Part shown: positions 17,570 to 25,274 of the stretch, piece after piece
How positions within the stretch are numbered: the first letter of the stretch is position 1
Layout of the letters: every line of letters begins with the position of its first letter
Origin: Nocardiopsis coralli
Lineage (GTDB): Bacteria; Actinomycetota; Actinomycetes; Streptosporangiales; Streptosporangiaceae
Assembly: GCF_014892575.1 (NCBI RefSeq)
Contig: NZ_JADBGI010000004.1
Location: 250,282 to 314,281 of the forward strand
Length of the DNA stretch: 64,000 bases
Reading direction: 5' to 3'
Notes under the pieces: generated by a model
What the model was told of the DNA's origin: nothing
The model's database searches: none
Seen by the model: the letters and a program-made list of their open reading frames with translations, nothing else
Made by a program: the position numbers and the translations under genes

Positions 17570-18001
17570 TCAGGTCGCGAAGACCTGCGAGTCGTCGGCG
17601 AAGGCCTTGAACTCCATCGCGTTGCCGGCCGGGTCGAGCAGGAACATCGTCCACTGCTCGCCGGGCTCGCCCTCGAACCGCACGTAGGGCTCGATGACGA
17701 ACTCCGTCCCGGCCGCGCGCAGGCGCTCGGCGAGCTCCTGGAACTTCGCGACGGTCAGGATCAGGCCGAAGTGCGGGACGGGGACGTCGTGGCCGTCCAC
17801 CGGGTTGTGGATGCGGCGCTGGCGTTCGGGCGCCAGGTGGGTCACGAACTGGTGGCCCTCAAGGTTCCAGTCGACCCAGCTGTCGGAGCTGCGGCCCTGG
17901 GAGAGGCCGAGCACCTCGCCGTAGAACTTGCGCGCGGCGGCGAGATCGTCGACCGGAACGGCGAGGTGGAAGCGGGGGATGGGCGAGTCCAGAACGGTCA
18001 T
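17570..18001 (-). CDS. VOC (glyoxalase/dioxygenase-fold) family protein
   Basis: This 143-residue protein has two beta-alpha-beta-beta-beta modules: IPRFHLAVPVDDLAAARKFYGEVLG and PHFGLILTVAKFQELAERL. Candidate metal ligands are His in FHLAVP, His in VPHFG and Glu near the end in NAMEFKAF. The block WTMFLLDPAGNAMEF is typical of the family. It is likely a small metalloenzyme such as a lyase, dioxygenase or resistance protein; the substrate is unknown. ATG follows AGGAAGG. It is divergent from a GntR regulator that probably controls it through the dyad at 18044-18069. Confidence 0.8.
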   Translation of the reverse strand: MTVLDSPIPRFHLAVPVDDLAAARKFYGEVLGLSQGRSSDSWVDWNLEGHQFVTHLAPERQRRIHNPVDGHDVPVPHFGLILTVAKFQELAERLRAAGTEFVIEPYVRFEGEPGEQWTMFLLDPAGNAMEFKAFADDSQVFAT

Positions 18002-18043
18002 GGCTGAACCTTCCTGTGGAGGGAGCCGCGGGCGTCGGCCGCG

Positions 18044-18069
18044 ATGTCCGAATGTTAACATTAGGACAT
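18044..18069. promoter_or_regulatory. Near-perfect 26-base operator between VOC gene and gntR
   Basis: The core AATGTTAACATT (18051-18062) is a perfect palindrome. It is flanked by ATGTCC on the left and GGACAT on the right, also perfectly inverted, each separated from the core by one base. The dyad sits midway in the 88-base divergent intergenic region. It is the obvious site for the neighbouring GntR/FCD dimer, giving autoregulation and control of the VOC gene. Confidence 0.75.
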
Positions 18070-18089
18070 TCTGAGGAGGTGGGACAAGA

Positions 18090-18764
18090 GTGGCATCCGA
18101 GACCAGACCGCCCGGCAAGGTCGGGCCGGCCCGCCGCCGGGGCCTCGCCGACGAGGTGGCCGACACCGTGCGCGCGGCGATCTTCGACGGCACCTACCCG
18201 CCCGGCACCCAGCTGCGTGAGACCGAACTGTCCGCGGAGCTCGAGGTCAGCCGCGGCCCCGTGCGCGAGGCACTCATGCGGCTCGAGGGCGAGGGCCTCC
18301 TGCGCAGCGGCTGGCACCGCGGCGCGGTCGTCGTCGAGCTCTCCGCCGACGACGTGGCCGAGATCGACAGCCTGCGCGGGGCCCTCGAACACCTCGCCGT
18401 CCAGCTGGCGGTGGAACACGCCTCGGACGAGGACCTCGACACCGTCGCCCGCGCCGCCGACCGCATGGCCCGTGCCGGGGACGCCCACGAGCTCGCCGCC
18501 CTCGACGTCGCGTTCCACGACGCGGTCTACGCCGCGACCGGCCACCGCCGCCTGCAGGAGGCCTGGAACACGATCCGCTCCCAGGTGCACCTGTTCCTCG
18601 TGAGCCGCATCGGTGTGAGCGTCGACGGTTACCTCACGACCGTGCCCGGGGAGCACCGCGAACTGGCCGAGGCGCTGCGCGCGCGTGACACCGAGTCCGC
18701 GCTCCGCCTCTTCGCCGACCACCGTGAGCACGCCCTCGACGTGCTCACCGGCCGTGCCGACTGA
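18090..18764 (+). CDS. GntR family transcriptional regulator, FCD (FadR-C) subgroup
   Basis: This 224-residue protein has a winged-helix DNA-binding domain at residues ~12-75, with recognition helix block ELEVSRGPVREALMRLEGEGL. A helical FCD ligand domain follows at ~80-215. Conserved His residues in LDVAFHDAVY, VPGEHRELA and ADHREHAL match the metal site of FCD proteins. GTG start follows GAGGAGG. Divergent from the VOC gene, so it probably represses that gene and itself. The ligand is likely a small organic acid, as for most FCD regulators, but is not identifiable. Confidence 0.88.
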   Translation: MASETRPPGKVGPARRRGLADEVADTVRAAIFDGTYPPGTQLRETELSAELEVSRGPVREALMRLEGEGLLRSGWHRGAVVVELSADDVAEIDSLRGALEHLAVQLAVEHASDEDLDTVARAADRMARAGDAHELAALDVAFHDAVYAATGHRRLQEAWNTIRSQVHLFLVSRIGVSVDGYLTTVPGEHRELAEALRARDTESALRLFADHREHALDVLTGRAD

Positions 18765-18773
18765 ACACGGTGT

Positions 18774-19139
18774 TCATGGGCGCCGGGCGCAGCCGATACA
18801 GGCCCGGGCCGTGGGCCGGGCGGCCAGGCGGTCCGGGTCGATCGGGCCGCCGCAGCGTTCGCAGGTCCAGTAGGTGCCTTCCCGCAGCCGCTCGGCGGCG
18901 AGGTCGAGGGCTTCGAGCTCGCGCTTCACGCGGCCGAGCATCGAGCGCACCTGCTCGCGCTCGTAGGCGATGGTCGAGCCCTCGGGGTCGTGCTCGTCGT
19001 CGTTGTTCGTGAACTCGGACGCCTCCACGACCTGCTCCCACTGCCGGGCGAGCTCCTCGGCCGACCGGGCGGCGTCGTCCCTGGCCCGCCGGACGCGTTC
19101 GGGCGCATCGGGGTCGGGCAGGTCCGGTTCGTGCTCCAT
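18774..19139 (-). CDS. TraR/DksA family zinc-finger protein
   Basis: This 121-residue protein has a long acidic, coiled-coil-prone N-terminal region (residues ~12-88). A C-terminal four-cysteine zinc finger follows: C93-x2-C96 (CERCGGPIDPDRLAARP) and C114-x2-C117. The DNHDxE-like acidic region at residues 46-53 (NDDEHDPE) is in the usual place. Such proteins may bind the RNA polymerase secondary channel like DksA, although many actinobacterial members are uncharacterised. It lies 32 bases downstream of, and in the same direction as, the GT2 operon, so it could be its last gene. Confidence 0.85.
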   Translation of the reverse strand: MEHEPDLPDPDAPERVRRARDDAARSAEELARQWEQVVEASEFTNNDDEHDPEGSTIAYEREQVRSMLGRVKRELEALDLAAERLREGTYWTCERCGGPIDPDRLAARPTARACIGCARRP

Positions 19140-19171
19140 GGCCTCGCTCTACCCCGGGTGGGCACCCCGGA

Positions 19172-19873
19172 TCACACGCTGCCCTGTTCCAGGTCGTCCA
19201 ACAGCCGCCCGAACCCGCCCGGGGCCCGGAAGGCACGACGGGCCGAGGTCAGGACCGGCAGGTCGGCAGGCCTGCGCACGGCGTGGCCGCGTACGGTCAA
19301 CCGCTCCACCAACGCACGGTCCTCCCCGGACACGAGACCGGGGAACCCGCCGGCGTCGATGTAGGCCGAGGCCCGCACCCCGAGGTTGGCGCCGTGCACG
19401 TGCGCATGTCCGTCCGTGACGGGAAAACGCCGTGCGAAGTGCGCGGCCAGCCCCTCGGGGCGCAGCGACCAGTCCCCGACCTCGACCGTCCCCGCGACCG
19501 CGTCGTGGCCCTCCTCGGCGTACCGGAGCTGGGAGCTGATCCACCAGGGCGGCACGAGCGTGTCGGCATCGGTCGAGGCGAGCCAGAGAGCCCCGGGGCG
19601 CACACCCGTACACAGCTCCATCGCGTACTGCACGCCTTCGGCACGCGCCGTCCCCACACCCACGCGGGGCACATCGAGCACGTGCGCGTCCATGAGCCGA
19701 GCGGCCGCCGCGGTCGTGTCGTGGCACCCGTCCGCAACGACCACCACGTGGCAGCGGTGTGGAGGCAGAGGCGCGAGGGCGAGGGAACGGTGCACCGCGG
19801 CCACGCAGGCGGCCACGGACGCCCCTTCGTCATGGGCGGGCACGACCACCGCCGCGGCGCGGATCACGGTCAC
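19172..19873 (-). CDS. Glycosyltransferase family 2 protein
   Basis: This 233-residue GT-A protein begins VVVPAHDEGASVAACVAAV, the donor nucleotide-binding strand. It has the metal-binding DADT motif (ASTDADTLVPPWW) and an acceptor-side GEDRALVERL motif near 190. No membrane helix is present. The GTG start overlaps the stop of the methyltransferase gene (GTGA). It is the fourth gene of a tightly coupled set with acyl-CoA dehydrogenase, PIG-L deacetylase and NodS-like methyltransferase genes. Enzymes of this kind join a sugar to a lipid or amine acceptor. The product of this set is not known to me. Confidence 0.85.
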   Translation of the reverse strand: MTVIRAAAVVVPAHDEGASVAACVAAVHRSLALAPLPPHRCHVVVVADGCHDTTAAAARLMDAHVLDVPRVGVGTARAEGVQYAMELCTGVRPGALWLASTDADTLVPPWWISSQLRYAEEGHDAVAGTVEVGDWSLRPEGLAAHFARRFPVTDGHAHVHGANLGVRASAYIDAGGFPGLVSGEDRALVERLTVRGHAVRRPADLPVLTSARRAFRAPGGFGRLLDDLEQGSV

Positions 19874-20451
19874 GGCCTCCCACCCGGGTGAACGGCGAAG
19901 GTGTCGAGGAGGAAGTCGGCCTCCACGTGGCCGGCCGTGCGGGACAGTTCCGGGACCTCCGCCAACACGCGGTGCACCCCGTCACCGGACCGCACGTGTC
20001 CTTCGGCCTCGTGCCTCCAGTGCACCGCCACGACCGTGGCACCCGGCAGCGCGCACGCCAGGGTCCGGCCGATCACCTCGTGCAGCTCCGCATCGTCGAA
20101 GTAGTAGAGCATCTCCGAGAGCACCACCAGGTCGAACGTGCCCTCGGGCCAGTCACGCGGAACCCGCCCCCGCTCGACCCGGACGTGGTCGACCCCGGCC
20201 GCTTCGCGACGCGCCTGTTCCACCGCGGTGGGAACGGGGTCGATGGCGTGCAGGGACGCGCACCGCTGGGCCAGGCCGCGGGTGAGCATGCCGATCGAGC
20301 ACCCGGGTTCGAAGGCGCGCGCATACCGTTCCTCGGGCAGGCAGGCCAGGGTGAGGTCCCGCTTGCGCTGCTCGTACCAGCGGGAACGGAAACCCCACGG
20401 GTCGTCCGAGCCCTCGTACATGCGGGTGAAGTACGCCGGGTCCGTGCTCAC
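19870..20451 (-). CDS. NodS-like class I SAM-dependent methyltransferase
   Basis: This 193-residue methyltransferase has the opening PAYFTRMYEGSDDPWGFRSR and motif I FEPGCSIG (47-54). Both are the signature of the NodS group, which in rhizobia N-methylates the deacetylated end of Nod-factor chitooligosaccharides. LVVLSEMLYYFDD is the strand-4 region. The GTG start and the stop each overlap the neighbouring genes by four bases. With a deacetylase before it and a GT2 after it, N-methylation of a freshly exposed amino sugar is a reasonable inference, but not shown. Confidence 0.85.
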   Translation of the reverse strand: MSTDPAYFTRMYEGSDDPWGFRSRWYEQRKRDLTLACLPEERYARAFEPGCSIGMLTRGLAQRCASLHAIDPVPTAVEQARREAAGVDHVRVERGRVPRDWPEGTFDLVVLSEMLYYFDDAELHEVIGRTLACALPGATVVAVHWRHEAEGHVRSGDGVHRVLAEVPELSRTAGHVEADFLLDTFAVHPGGRP

Positions 20452-21194
20452 GCGAACACGACCTCCTCCCCGCGCCCGAAGTGCGCCACCATGCCGGGCG
20501 TCAGGACGGCCTCGTCGCCCGAACGCTCGCTCAACGGTGCGATCTGCGTGCGGAACCTGGCCACGGCCCTCTGCTTGCGCGCGACGGCCTCGGCCGACAG
20601 GGGCACCCGTCGCGCCCGGTCCCAGGGCACCGCGTCAGAACCGGGCTCGGCCCAGTGCCACATCCACACCGGGTACCGGAGCAGGTCCACTCCGCAGGCC
20701 CGCGCGGCCTCGGCCGCTGCCCCGCCCGCGGCCATGTGGTCGGGGTGCAGGTCCCCCTCCCACGACGTCACGCACAGGTCGGCACCGTCCAGCAGATGCC
20801 GCAGCCGGCCGGAGAGCTGTGCGACCGCCCCGGCGGCCTTCCCGTCCGGTAGCCCCAGACGGACCACGTCCGCGTCGTCGGCGCCGAGTTCGGCCAGGGC
20901 CGCCGAACGCTCCTCCACCCTCAAGCGCACGAGTTCCTCCGGCGGTGTGGTGGGGCTGTCCGGGTGCGAGCCCTCCCCGTCGGTCACGGAGACCACGCGC
21001 ACACGCACGCCCCGCTCGGCGAGCATCGACAGGGCCCCGCCGAACCCGAGGACCTCGTCGTCCGGATGCGGGGCGACGACCACGACGTTGCGCACGCCGC
21101 GAAGATCGGCCTCGGGCAGGCGCGCCCCGGCCGCCCACCTCTGCCATGTGCTCTCGTCCGTCCCTGGGGCATCGATCGGGTGGGAACGCCTCAT
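20448..21194 (-). CDS. PIG-L family N-acetyl-sugar deacetylase
   Basis: This 248-residue zinc amidohydrolase has the metal and catalytic motif APHPDDE (residues 41-47) and the second metal-ligand motif HPDH (150-153). TDGEGSHPDSP sits in the usual variable loop. Family members remove acetyl groups from N-acetylglucosamine conjugates, as in mycothiol, bacillithiol and GPI precursors. The gene start overlaps the acyl-CoA dehydrogenase stop (ATGA), and its stop overlaps the NodS-like gene. It is too divergent in context to be MshB, whose mycothiol partners are not here. Confidence 0.88.
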   Translation of the reverse strand: MRRSHPIDAPGTDESTWQRWAAGARLPEADLRGVRNVVVVAPHPDDEVLGFGGALSMLAERGVRVRVVSVTDGEGSHPDSPTTPPEELVRLRVEERSAALAELGADDADVVRLGLPDGKAAGAVAQLSGRLRHLLDGADLCVTSWEGDLHPDHMAAGGAAAEAARACGVDLLRYPVWMWHWAEPGSDAVPWDRARRVPLSAEAVARKQRAVARFRTQIAPLSERSGDEAVLTPGMVAHFGRGEEVVFA

Positions 21195-22234
21195 GGCCCC
21201 GCTCCTGCCGCCCCGTGTGCGGCCCGTTCCCCCAGCTGTGCGAGGTCGCGCGCACCGTGGTGCTGCCGGATGTACACCGACAGGTCCTGCGCAGCGCGTG
21301 TGTAGGCGGCGTCCGACGCGAGAGGGCCGGCGCCCAACGCCTCCGCGCAGTGGCCCAGGACGGAGGAACAGGCCGAGGCCACGACAGAACGGACCAGGAG
21401 GGCACGTTCGGCGGCCCGGCCCCCGAGGTCGTCGGGGTCGTCGTCGATCTCCTCCGCAGCCCGCCGCAGCACGTCGCGGGCCGCACGCAGGTCACGGACG
21501 ACAGCGCCGTAGTACCCGAGCGTGTGCGGGTCGGGAGAGCCGACACCGGCCTTGTCGGCCAGCGTCTCGGCCACCGCCTCCGCGCCCCCGTACCAGCACG
21601 CCGCGACGCCGCACCCGCCGTGGTGGAACCCGGGGCGGCCGGTGTAGTCGCCCGGCTCGCCCACCTCCACGGCGGGGACGTCCTTGAAAGCGAGAGTGAG
21701 GGTGTCGCTGTCCGACATCCCTTCCGCGGCCCAGGTGGAGGGGTCGGCGGTGGTGCCCTCGTTCTCGATGGCGAACAGGCGCCGCCCACCCGAGTCGGCG
21801 CCCGCGGTGACCAGGGCGTGTGTGCAGGTCCGGGCGCCCGAGCAGAAGGGCTTGCTGCCGTTCAACACCCACCTGGAACCGTGTCGGCGAGCGCTCAGCC
21901 GGTGGGTCGGCGGGTGCGCGGCCCACACACCCCAGAGCTCCCCGGAGGCCGGCAGGTCCGCACCGAGCTCGTCCAGGATCGCCGCGGCGTCGGTGTGGCC
22001 CTCGGCCAACCGGGCCAAGGACAGGTCCTGTCGCCCCAACCGGATCAGGGACTCCCACCTCTGCCAGGTGTTCCCGTCCCCGGGGAGCGGGAGATCGAGG
22101 TTCCCTTCCTGGAGCTCGCTCAGGAGCGCCGGCGCGGTCGGCGCCCTCGCGTGGCGGCCCGGCCCCCGGTGGCCGGGAGCGTCGCCGTCGGTGGGGCGCG
22201 GTGCGGGTACGTGCGCCGTTTCGGCCCTGCTCAT
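21191..22234 (-). CDS. Acyl-CoA dehydrogenase-like flavoprotein (first gene of the four-gene operon)
   Basis: This 347-residue protein is shorter than the usual 380-400 of the family. Recognisable blocks are DLSLARLAEGHTDA, the loop WVLNGSKPFCSGA (flavin/substrate region) and a C-terminal VYIRQHHGARDLAQLG. I recall the last block from acyl-CoA dehydrogenases found beside PIG-L and NodS-like genes. I could not place the catalytic Glu with certainty. It might desaturate or oxidise an acyl chain that becomes part of the operon's product. Downstream genes overlap it in series, so one transcript and coupled translation are likely. Confidence 0.75.
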   Translation of the reverse strand: MSRAETAHVPAPRPTDGDAPGHRGPGRHARAPTAPALLSELQEGNLDLPLPGDGNTWQRWESLIRLGRQDLSLARLAEGHTDAAAILDELGADLPASGELWGVWAAHPPTHRLSARRHGSRWVLNGSKPFCSGARTCTHALVTAGADSGGRRLFAIENEGTTADPSTWAAEGMSDSDTLTLAFKDVPAVEVGEPGDYTGRPGFHHGGCGVAACWYGGAEAVAETLADKAGVGSPDPHTLGYYGAVVRDLRAARDVLRRAAEEIDDDPDDLGGRAAERALLVRSVVASACSSVLGHCAEALGAGPLASDAAYTRAAQDLSVYIRQHHGARDLAQLGERAAHGAAGAGP

Positions 22235-22317
22235 GTGCCCCCCTGTGCAGCCGCGGTGTCCTCCTCCGCTGCCCGGGGGTCGGGACCACGAAACAGGCGG
22301 TTGCCGGGGCCCGGGGG

Positions 22318-23034
22318 TCAGCCCTGACGGTCCGGGCCCGAGGAACCCCGGGGGAGAGCACCGGTCTCGACGAGGACCTCGGCGAGCTCCCGGAGCTTGG
22401 TGTTGAGGTTCTGCGAAGCCTTCACGAGCAGCGCGAACGCCTGGTCGCCGGGCACCTTGTAGCGCTCCATCAGGATCCCGGTCGCCTCACCGATCCTGGA
22501 GCGCGTCTGCATGGCGTCGCGCAGACGCGCATCGTTCTGGGCGCTGGCGAGTGCGACGGCCGCGTGCGCGGCCAGCACCTGCCCGATCTCCACCGAGCCC
22601 CGGTCGAAGGCGTTCAGCTCCGTGGAGTACAGGTTGAGGCAGCCCAGGACCTCGCGCCGTGTGTACAACTGGTGCGACATCATGCTCCGCACACCCAGTC
22701 CGGCGACCTCGGCGGCGAAGACGGGCCACCGCCCGTCCTGGCGCACGTCGTCGACGACGTAGACCTGCCGGTCGTGGATCGTCTCGAGGCACGGACCCTG
22801 GCCTGTCGTGTACTGGAGCTGGTCGGCGTGTTCGACGAGCGGATCCGTGGCCACGGGGGTCGATATCGTGCCGTCACCGCCCACGAGTGAGATCCCCGCG
22901 AACTCGCAACCGCCGACCTCGCTCGCGGCCAGGTCGGAGATCTCCTCGAGCGTGGCCTGCACGGACCCCCGGTCGAGCAGGTTCCTGGCCACGTCGGCGA
23001 AGGCGTCCGCGGTCTTCTGGGCTGCGCTGGTCAT
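22318..23034 (-). CDS. GAF and ANTAR domain RNA-binding antiterminator-type regulator
   Basis: This 238-residue protein has a GAF sensory domain at residues ~10-155, including TGQGPCLETIHDRQVYVVDD. A C-terminal ANTAR domain follows at ~165-225 (RSRIGEATGILMERYKVPGDQAFALLVKASQNLN). ANTAR domains bind paired RNA stem-loops to prevent termination. The ATG at 23034 follows GGAGGACCGGGA; an upstream in-frame ATG at 23070 looks less likely. It is divergent from the sigma-factor gene with a 270-base gap, a layout that suggests a shared stress circuit. Confidence 0.88.
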   Translation of the reverse strand: MTSAAQKTADAFADVARNLLDRGSVQATLEEISDLAASEVGGCEFAGISLVGGDGTISTPVATDPLVEHADQLQYTTGQGPCLETIHDRQVYVVDDVRQDGRWPVFAAEVAGLGVRSMMSHQLYTRREVLGCLNLYSTELNAFDRGSVEIGQVLAAHAAVALASAQNDARLRDAMQTRSRIGEATGILMERYKVPGDQAFALLVKASQNLNTKLRELAEVLVETGALPRGSSGPDRQG

Positions 23035-23172
23035 TCCCGGTCCTCCGGACCCCTGACGGATGGTCCGCACAGGATTCGACGGCGTTCGTCCGCGCGTTCA
23101 TCATCGCCCGTCCGATGGTGGGGCTCAAGCTCGACGGGGGGCGGACACGCCTCGCCGTGATGCGGGTGTGGC

Positions 23173-23197
23173 GTTTGAGTGGAAGTGTCCGGGGTAT
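23173..23197 (+). promoter_or_regulatory. SigF/SigB-type promoter upstream of the sigma-factor gene
   Basis: GTTT at 23173-23176 and GGGTAT at 23192-23197 are separated by 15 bases. This fits the actinobacterial SigF/SigB consensus (GTTT-N14-17-GGGTA). It lies about 108 bases before the sigma gene's ATG, which predicts autoregulation. Confidence 0.7.
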
Positions 23198-23304
23198 CCC
23201 GCGAGAAGGTCCGACAGCGCGGCCTCCCTCGTGGGACGTACGGCGATCTACGAAGCCGATCCGTCCCACCACGACCTCCGCTCACACGAGGCGGAAGGTG
23301 GGAG

Positions 23305-24129
23305 ATGATGGCCATGCGCGAAGCCCGGACCGACACCCGCAACCCCGTACCGCAGCCCCGCAGGCCCAGCGAACCGGTCAACGGGGAGACGCTCCTCGCG
23401 GATCTGGTCCGAGTGGGCAGCGACGAGCGCGCCGCCGGACGGCTGCGGGCCCGCATCGTGCAGATGTACCGCCCCGTGGTGGCCAGGGAGGCCTTGCGGT
23501 ACCGCAATCGTGGTGTGGACTCCGAGGAGCTCCTCCAAGTGGGGTCCCTCGCCATGATGAAGGCGATCCAGGGGTTCGACCCCTCCCGCGGATCGCGGTT
23601 CGTCTCCTACCTGCTCCCGATGGTCTCGGGGGAGATCAAACGGCACTTCCGCGACACCCAGTGGGCGGTGCACGTCCCCCGCAACTGGCGGGACCAACGC
23701 GGGGCACTGATCCGCTTCGTCGCCGACTTCGTCCACGAGCACGCCCGGGAACCGACGCAGAGCGAGATCGGCGCCCACTTCGACCTGGATCCCTCGGAGA
23801 CCGGGGCCTTCATCAACGCGACCTCGGCCTACTCCGCGGCGTCCCTGGACACCCCGCGGGGGACCGACGAGGAAGGCAACGAGGTCCCTCTGGCGAGCAC
23901 GATCGGTTCCCGCGATCCCGACGTCGAATCGGTGGTCGACAGGGAGCTGTTGCGCGACGCCCTCAGCCGGTTGTCGCAGAGGGAGCGCCGCGCCGTCGTC
24001 CTCAGTTACTTCGGTGAGCTGTCGCAGACCACCATCGCCGGGTACCTCGGTTGCTCCCAGATGCAGGTCTCCCGCATCATCCGTGCCGCCCTGGACCGGA
24101 TGCACGCGGAGTTCACCGACGAGGAGTGA
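23305..24129 (+). CDS. RNA polymerase sigma factor, SigF/SigB/SigG (stress) group
   Basis: This 274-residue group 3 sigma factor carries regions 2, 3 and 4. Region 2 is at ~45-115, with GVDSEELLQVGSLAMMKAIQ, the FDPSRGSRFVSYLLPMVSGEIKR core-binding and -10 recognition block, and HVPRNWRD. Region 3 is at ~125-185. The region 4 helix-turn-helix is at ~205-268, with SQRERRAVVLSYFGELSQTTIAGYLG and SQMQVSRIIRAALDRM. ATG start chosen six bases after GGAAGG. No RsbW/RsbV anti-sigma pair is adjacent, so control is through another locus. The promoter at 23173 looks SigF-type, hence self-activation. Confidence 0.9.
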   Translation: MMAMREARTDTRNPVPQPRRPSEPVNGETLLADLVRVGSDERAAGRLRARIVQMYRPVVAREALRYRNRGVDSEELLQVGSLAMMKAIQGFDPSRGSRFVSYLLPMVSGEIKRHFRDTQWAVHVPRNWRDQRGALIRFVADFVHEHAREPTQSEIGAHFDLDPSETGAFINATSAYSAASLDTPRGTDEEGNEVPLASTIGSRDPDVESVVDRELLRDALSRLSQRERRAVVLSYFGELSQTTIAGYLGCSQMQVSRIIRAALDRMHAEFTDEE

Positions 24130-24171
24130 TCGCCGGCGGGCGTGGCGACGCCCGGGCCGAGCACGAGTGAA

Positions 24172-24210
24172 GGGGCGGCCGGGCTCTCCCCCCGGTGAGT
24201 CGGCCGCCCC
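24172..24210 (+). terminator. Terminator hairpin after the sigma-factor gene
   Basis: GGGGCGGCCG (24172-24181) pairs perfectly with CGGCCGCCCC (24201-24210) around a 19-base loop. It starts 43 bases after the stop. There is no U run, as is common for GC-rich actinomycetes. Confidence 0.65.
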
Positions 24211-24213
24211 GGT

Positions 24214-24248
24214 GGGGCCCGGCTCTCTCCCCTGTGGAACCGGGCCCC
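24214..24248 (+). terminator. Second, tandem hairpin after the sigma-factor gene
   Basis: GGGGCCCGG (24214-24222) pairs with CCGGGCCCC (24240-24248) around a 17-base loop, directly behind the first hairpin. The pair probably works as a tandem terminator. Confidence 0.55.
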
Positions 24249-24411
24249 GGTGGGAACACGCGCCCGGACGGGGGCGGTTCCCTGGGATGCTCGGGCACCT
24301 CCGGAGCGGGTTCCGCGTCCGGGCCCCGAGCGGGTCTACCGGACCCCCTGCACAGGCCGCGCCGCGGTCAAACAGGCCCGGCCCCGGACACACACGTGCC
24401 CCCGGACACAC

Positions 24412-24440
24412 AAAAAAGGCCAGGTCGCTGGACCTGGCCT
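24412..24440 (-). terminator. Intrinsic terminator of tRNA-Gly
   Basis: On the minus strand a perfect 10-pair stem (AGGCCAGGTC with GACCTGGCCT, four-base loop) is followed by a run of six to seven T. It starts 12 bases beyond the 3' end of the tRNA. Confidence 0.88.
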
Positions 24441-24451
24441 CGGGTGATCGG

Positions 24452-24522
24452 AGCGGATGACGGGAATCGAACCCGCGTTATCAGCTTGGGAAGCTGAAGT
24501 TCTACCATTGAACTACATCCGC
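24452..24522 (-). tRNA. tRNA-Gly (anticodon CCC)
   Basis: This is a complete 71-base cloverleaf on the minus strand. The acceptor GCGGATG pairs with CATCCGC plus discriminator U. The D arm is GTTC/GAAC, and the anticodon stem TCAGC/GCTGA has the loop TTCCCAA, giving anticodon CCC (codon GGG). The T arm has TTCGATT. CCA is not encoded. A T-rich intrinsic terminator follows. Confidence 0.95.
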
Positions 24523-24686
24523 GTCGTCGGATCGGGCGCGTGTCCCGCTCCGTCAACGGGGCCCATCCTAGCCCACGTTCGGGGCCGGTCGGCAACTCGG
24601 TCCGGCCCGCGGCCGCCCGCGCGGTGCCTGCGGGGGGCATCGATCGAGGTCGCACAGGGTGTCGGGGCAGGCGGTAAATTCGGAGC

Positions 24687-25274
24687 GTGCTGCTCTCCGA
24701 TCGCGATATCAGGTCCGAAATCGACGCCGGCCGGGTCAAGCTCGACCCCTTCGACCCCGGCCTCATCCAACCCTCCAGCATCGACGTCCGGCTGGACCGC
24801 TTCTTCCGGGTCTTCGAGAACCACAAGTACCCGCACATCGACCCCTCGGTCGAGCAACCGGACCTCACCCGGTTGATCGAGACCGACGGGAGCGAGGCGT
24901 TCATCCTCCACCCCGGCGAGTTCGTGCTGGCCTCCACCTACGAGGTGGTCTCCCTGCCCGACGACATCGCCAGCCGGTTGGAGGGCAAGAGCTCCCTCGG
25001 GCGCCTGGGTCTGCTGACCCACTCCACGGCGGGCTTCATCGACCCCGGTTTCTCGGGGCACGTGACGCTGGAGCTGTCGAACGTGGCGACGCTGCCGATC
25101 AAGCTCTACCCCGGCATGAAGATCGGGCAGCTGTGCATGTTCCGGCTCTCGTCCCCGGCCCAGCACCCGTACGGTTCTGCCGTGTACGGATCGAAGTACC
25201 AGGGGCAACGGGGTCCGACGCCCTCGCGCGCCCACCAGAACTTCATCCGGACCAGCATCGATCCGGAAGGCTGA
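24687..25274 (+). CDS. dcd: dCTP deaminase, probably bifunctional dUMP-forming type
   Basis: This 195-residue enzyme makes dUMP (or dUTP) from dCTP for thymidylate synthesis. Conserved blocks include [59 protein letters not shown] and the C-terminal [20 protein letters not shown]. The active-site Glu lies in FVLAS...GHVTLELSN, as in the family. The whole protein closely resembles my recollection of M. tuberculosis Dcd, which combines deaminase and dUTPase activity (EC 3.5.4.30). GTG start after CGGAG. It is monocistronic, next to a tRNA. Confidence 0.93.
   Translation: MLLSDRDIRSEIDAGRVKLDPFDPGLIQPSSIDVRLDRFFRVFENHKYPHIDPSVEQPDLTRLIETDGSEAFILHPGEFVLASTYEVVSLPDDIASRLEGKSSLGRLGLLTHSTAGFIDPGFSGHVTLELSNVATLPIKLYPGMKIGQLCMFRLSSPAQHPYGSAVYGSKYQGQRGPTPSRAHQNFIRTSIDPEG

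Larger units (their letters stand above)
24130..24451. other. 322-base gap with hairpins, no gene
   Basis: After the sigma-factor stop this stretch holds two successive strong hairpins (24172-24210 and 24214-24248). Further along is the tRNA terminator on the other strand (24412-24440). The bases between 24249 and 24411 show no ORF with typical codon usage and no RNA I recognise. Confidence 0.7.

Noticed and set aside
20448..22234. Short shared motif TWQRW in both the PIG-L and the acyl-CoA dehydrogenase proteins, with similar DNA around 21140 and 22055
   Set aside because: The match is only a few residues in otherwise unrelated folds; it may be chance or a shared docking peptide, and is too short to support a repeat call.
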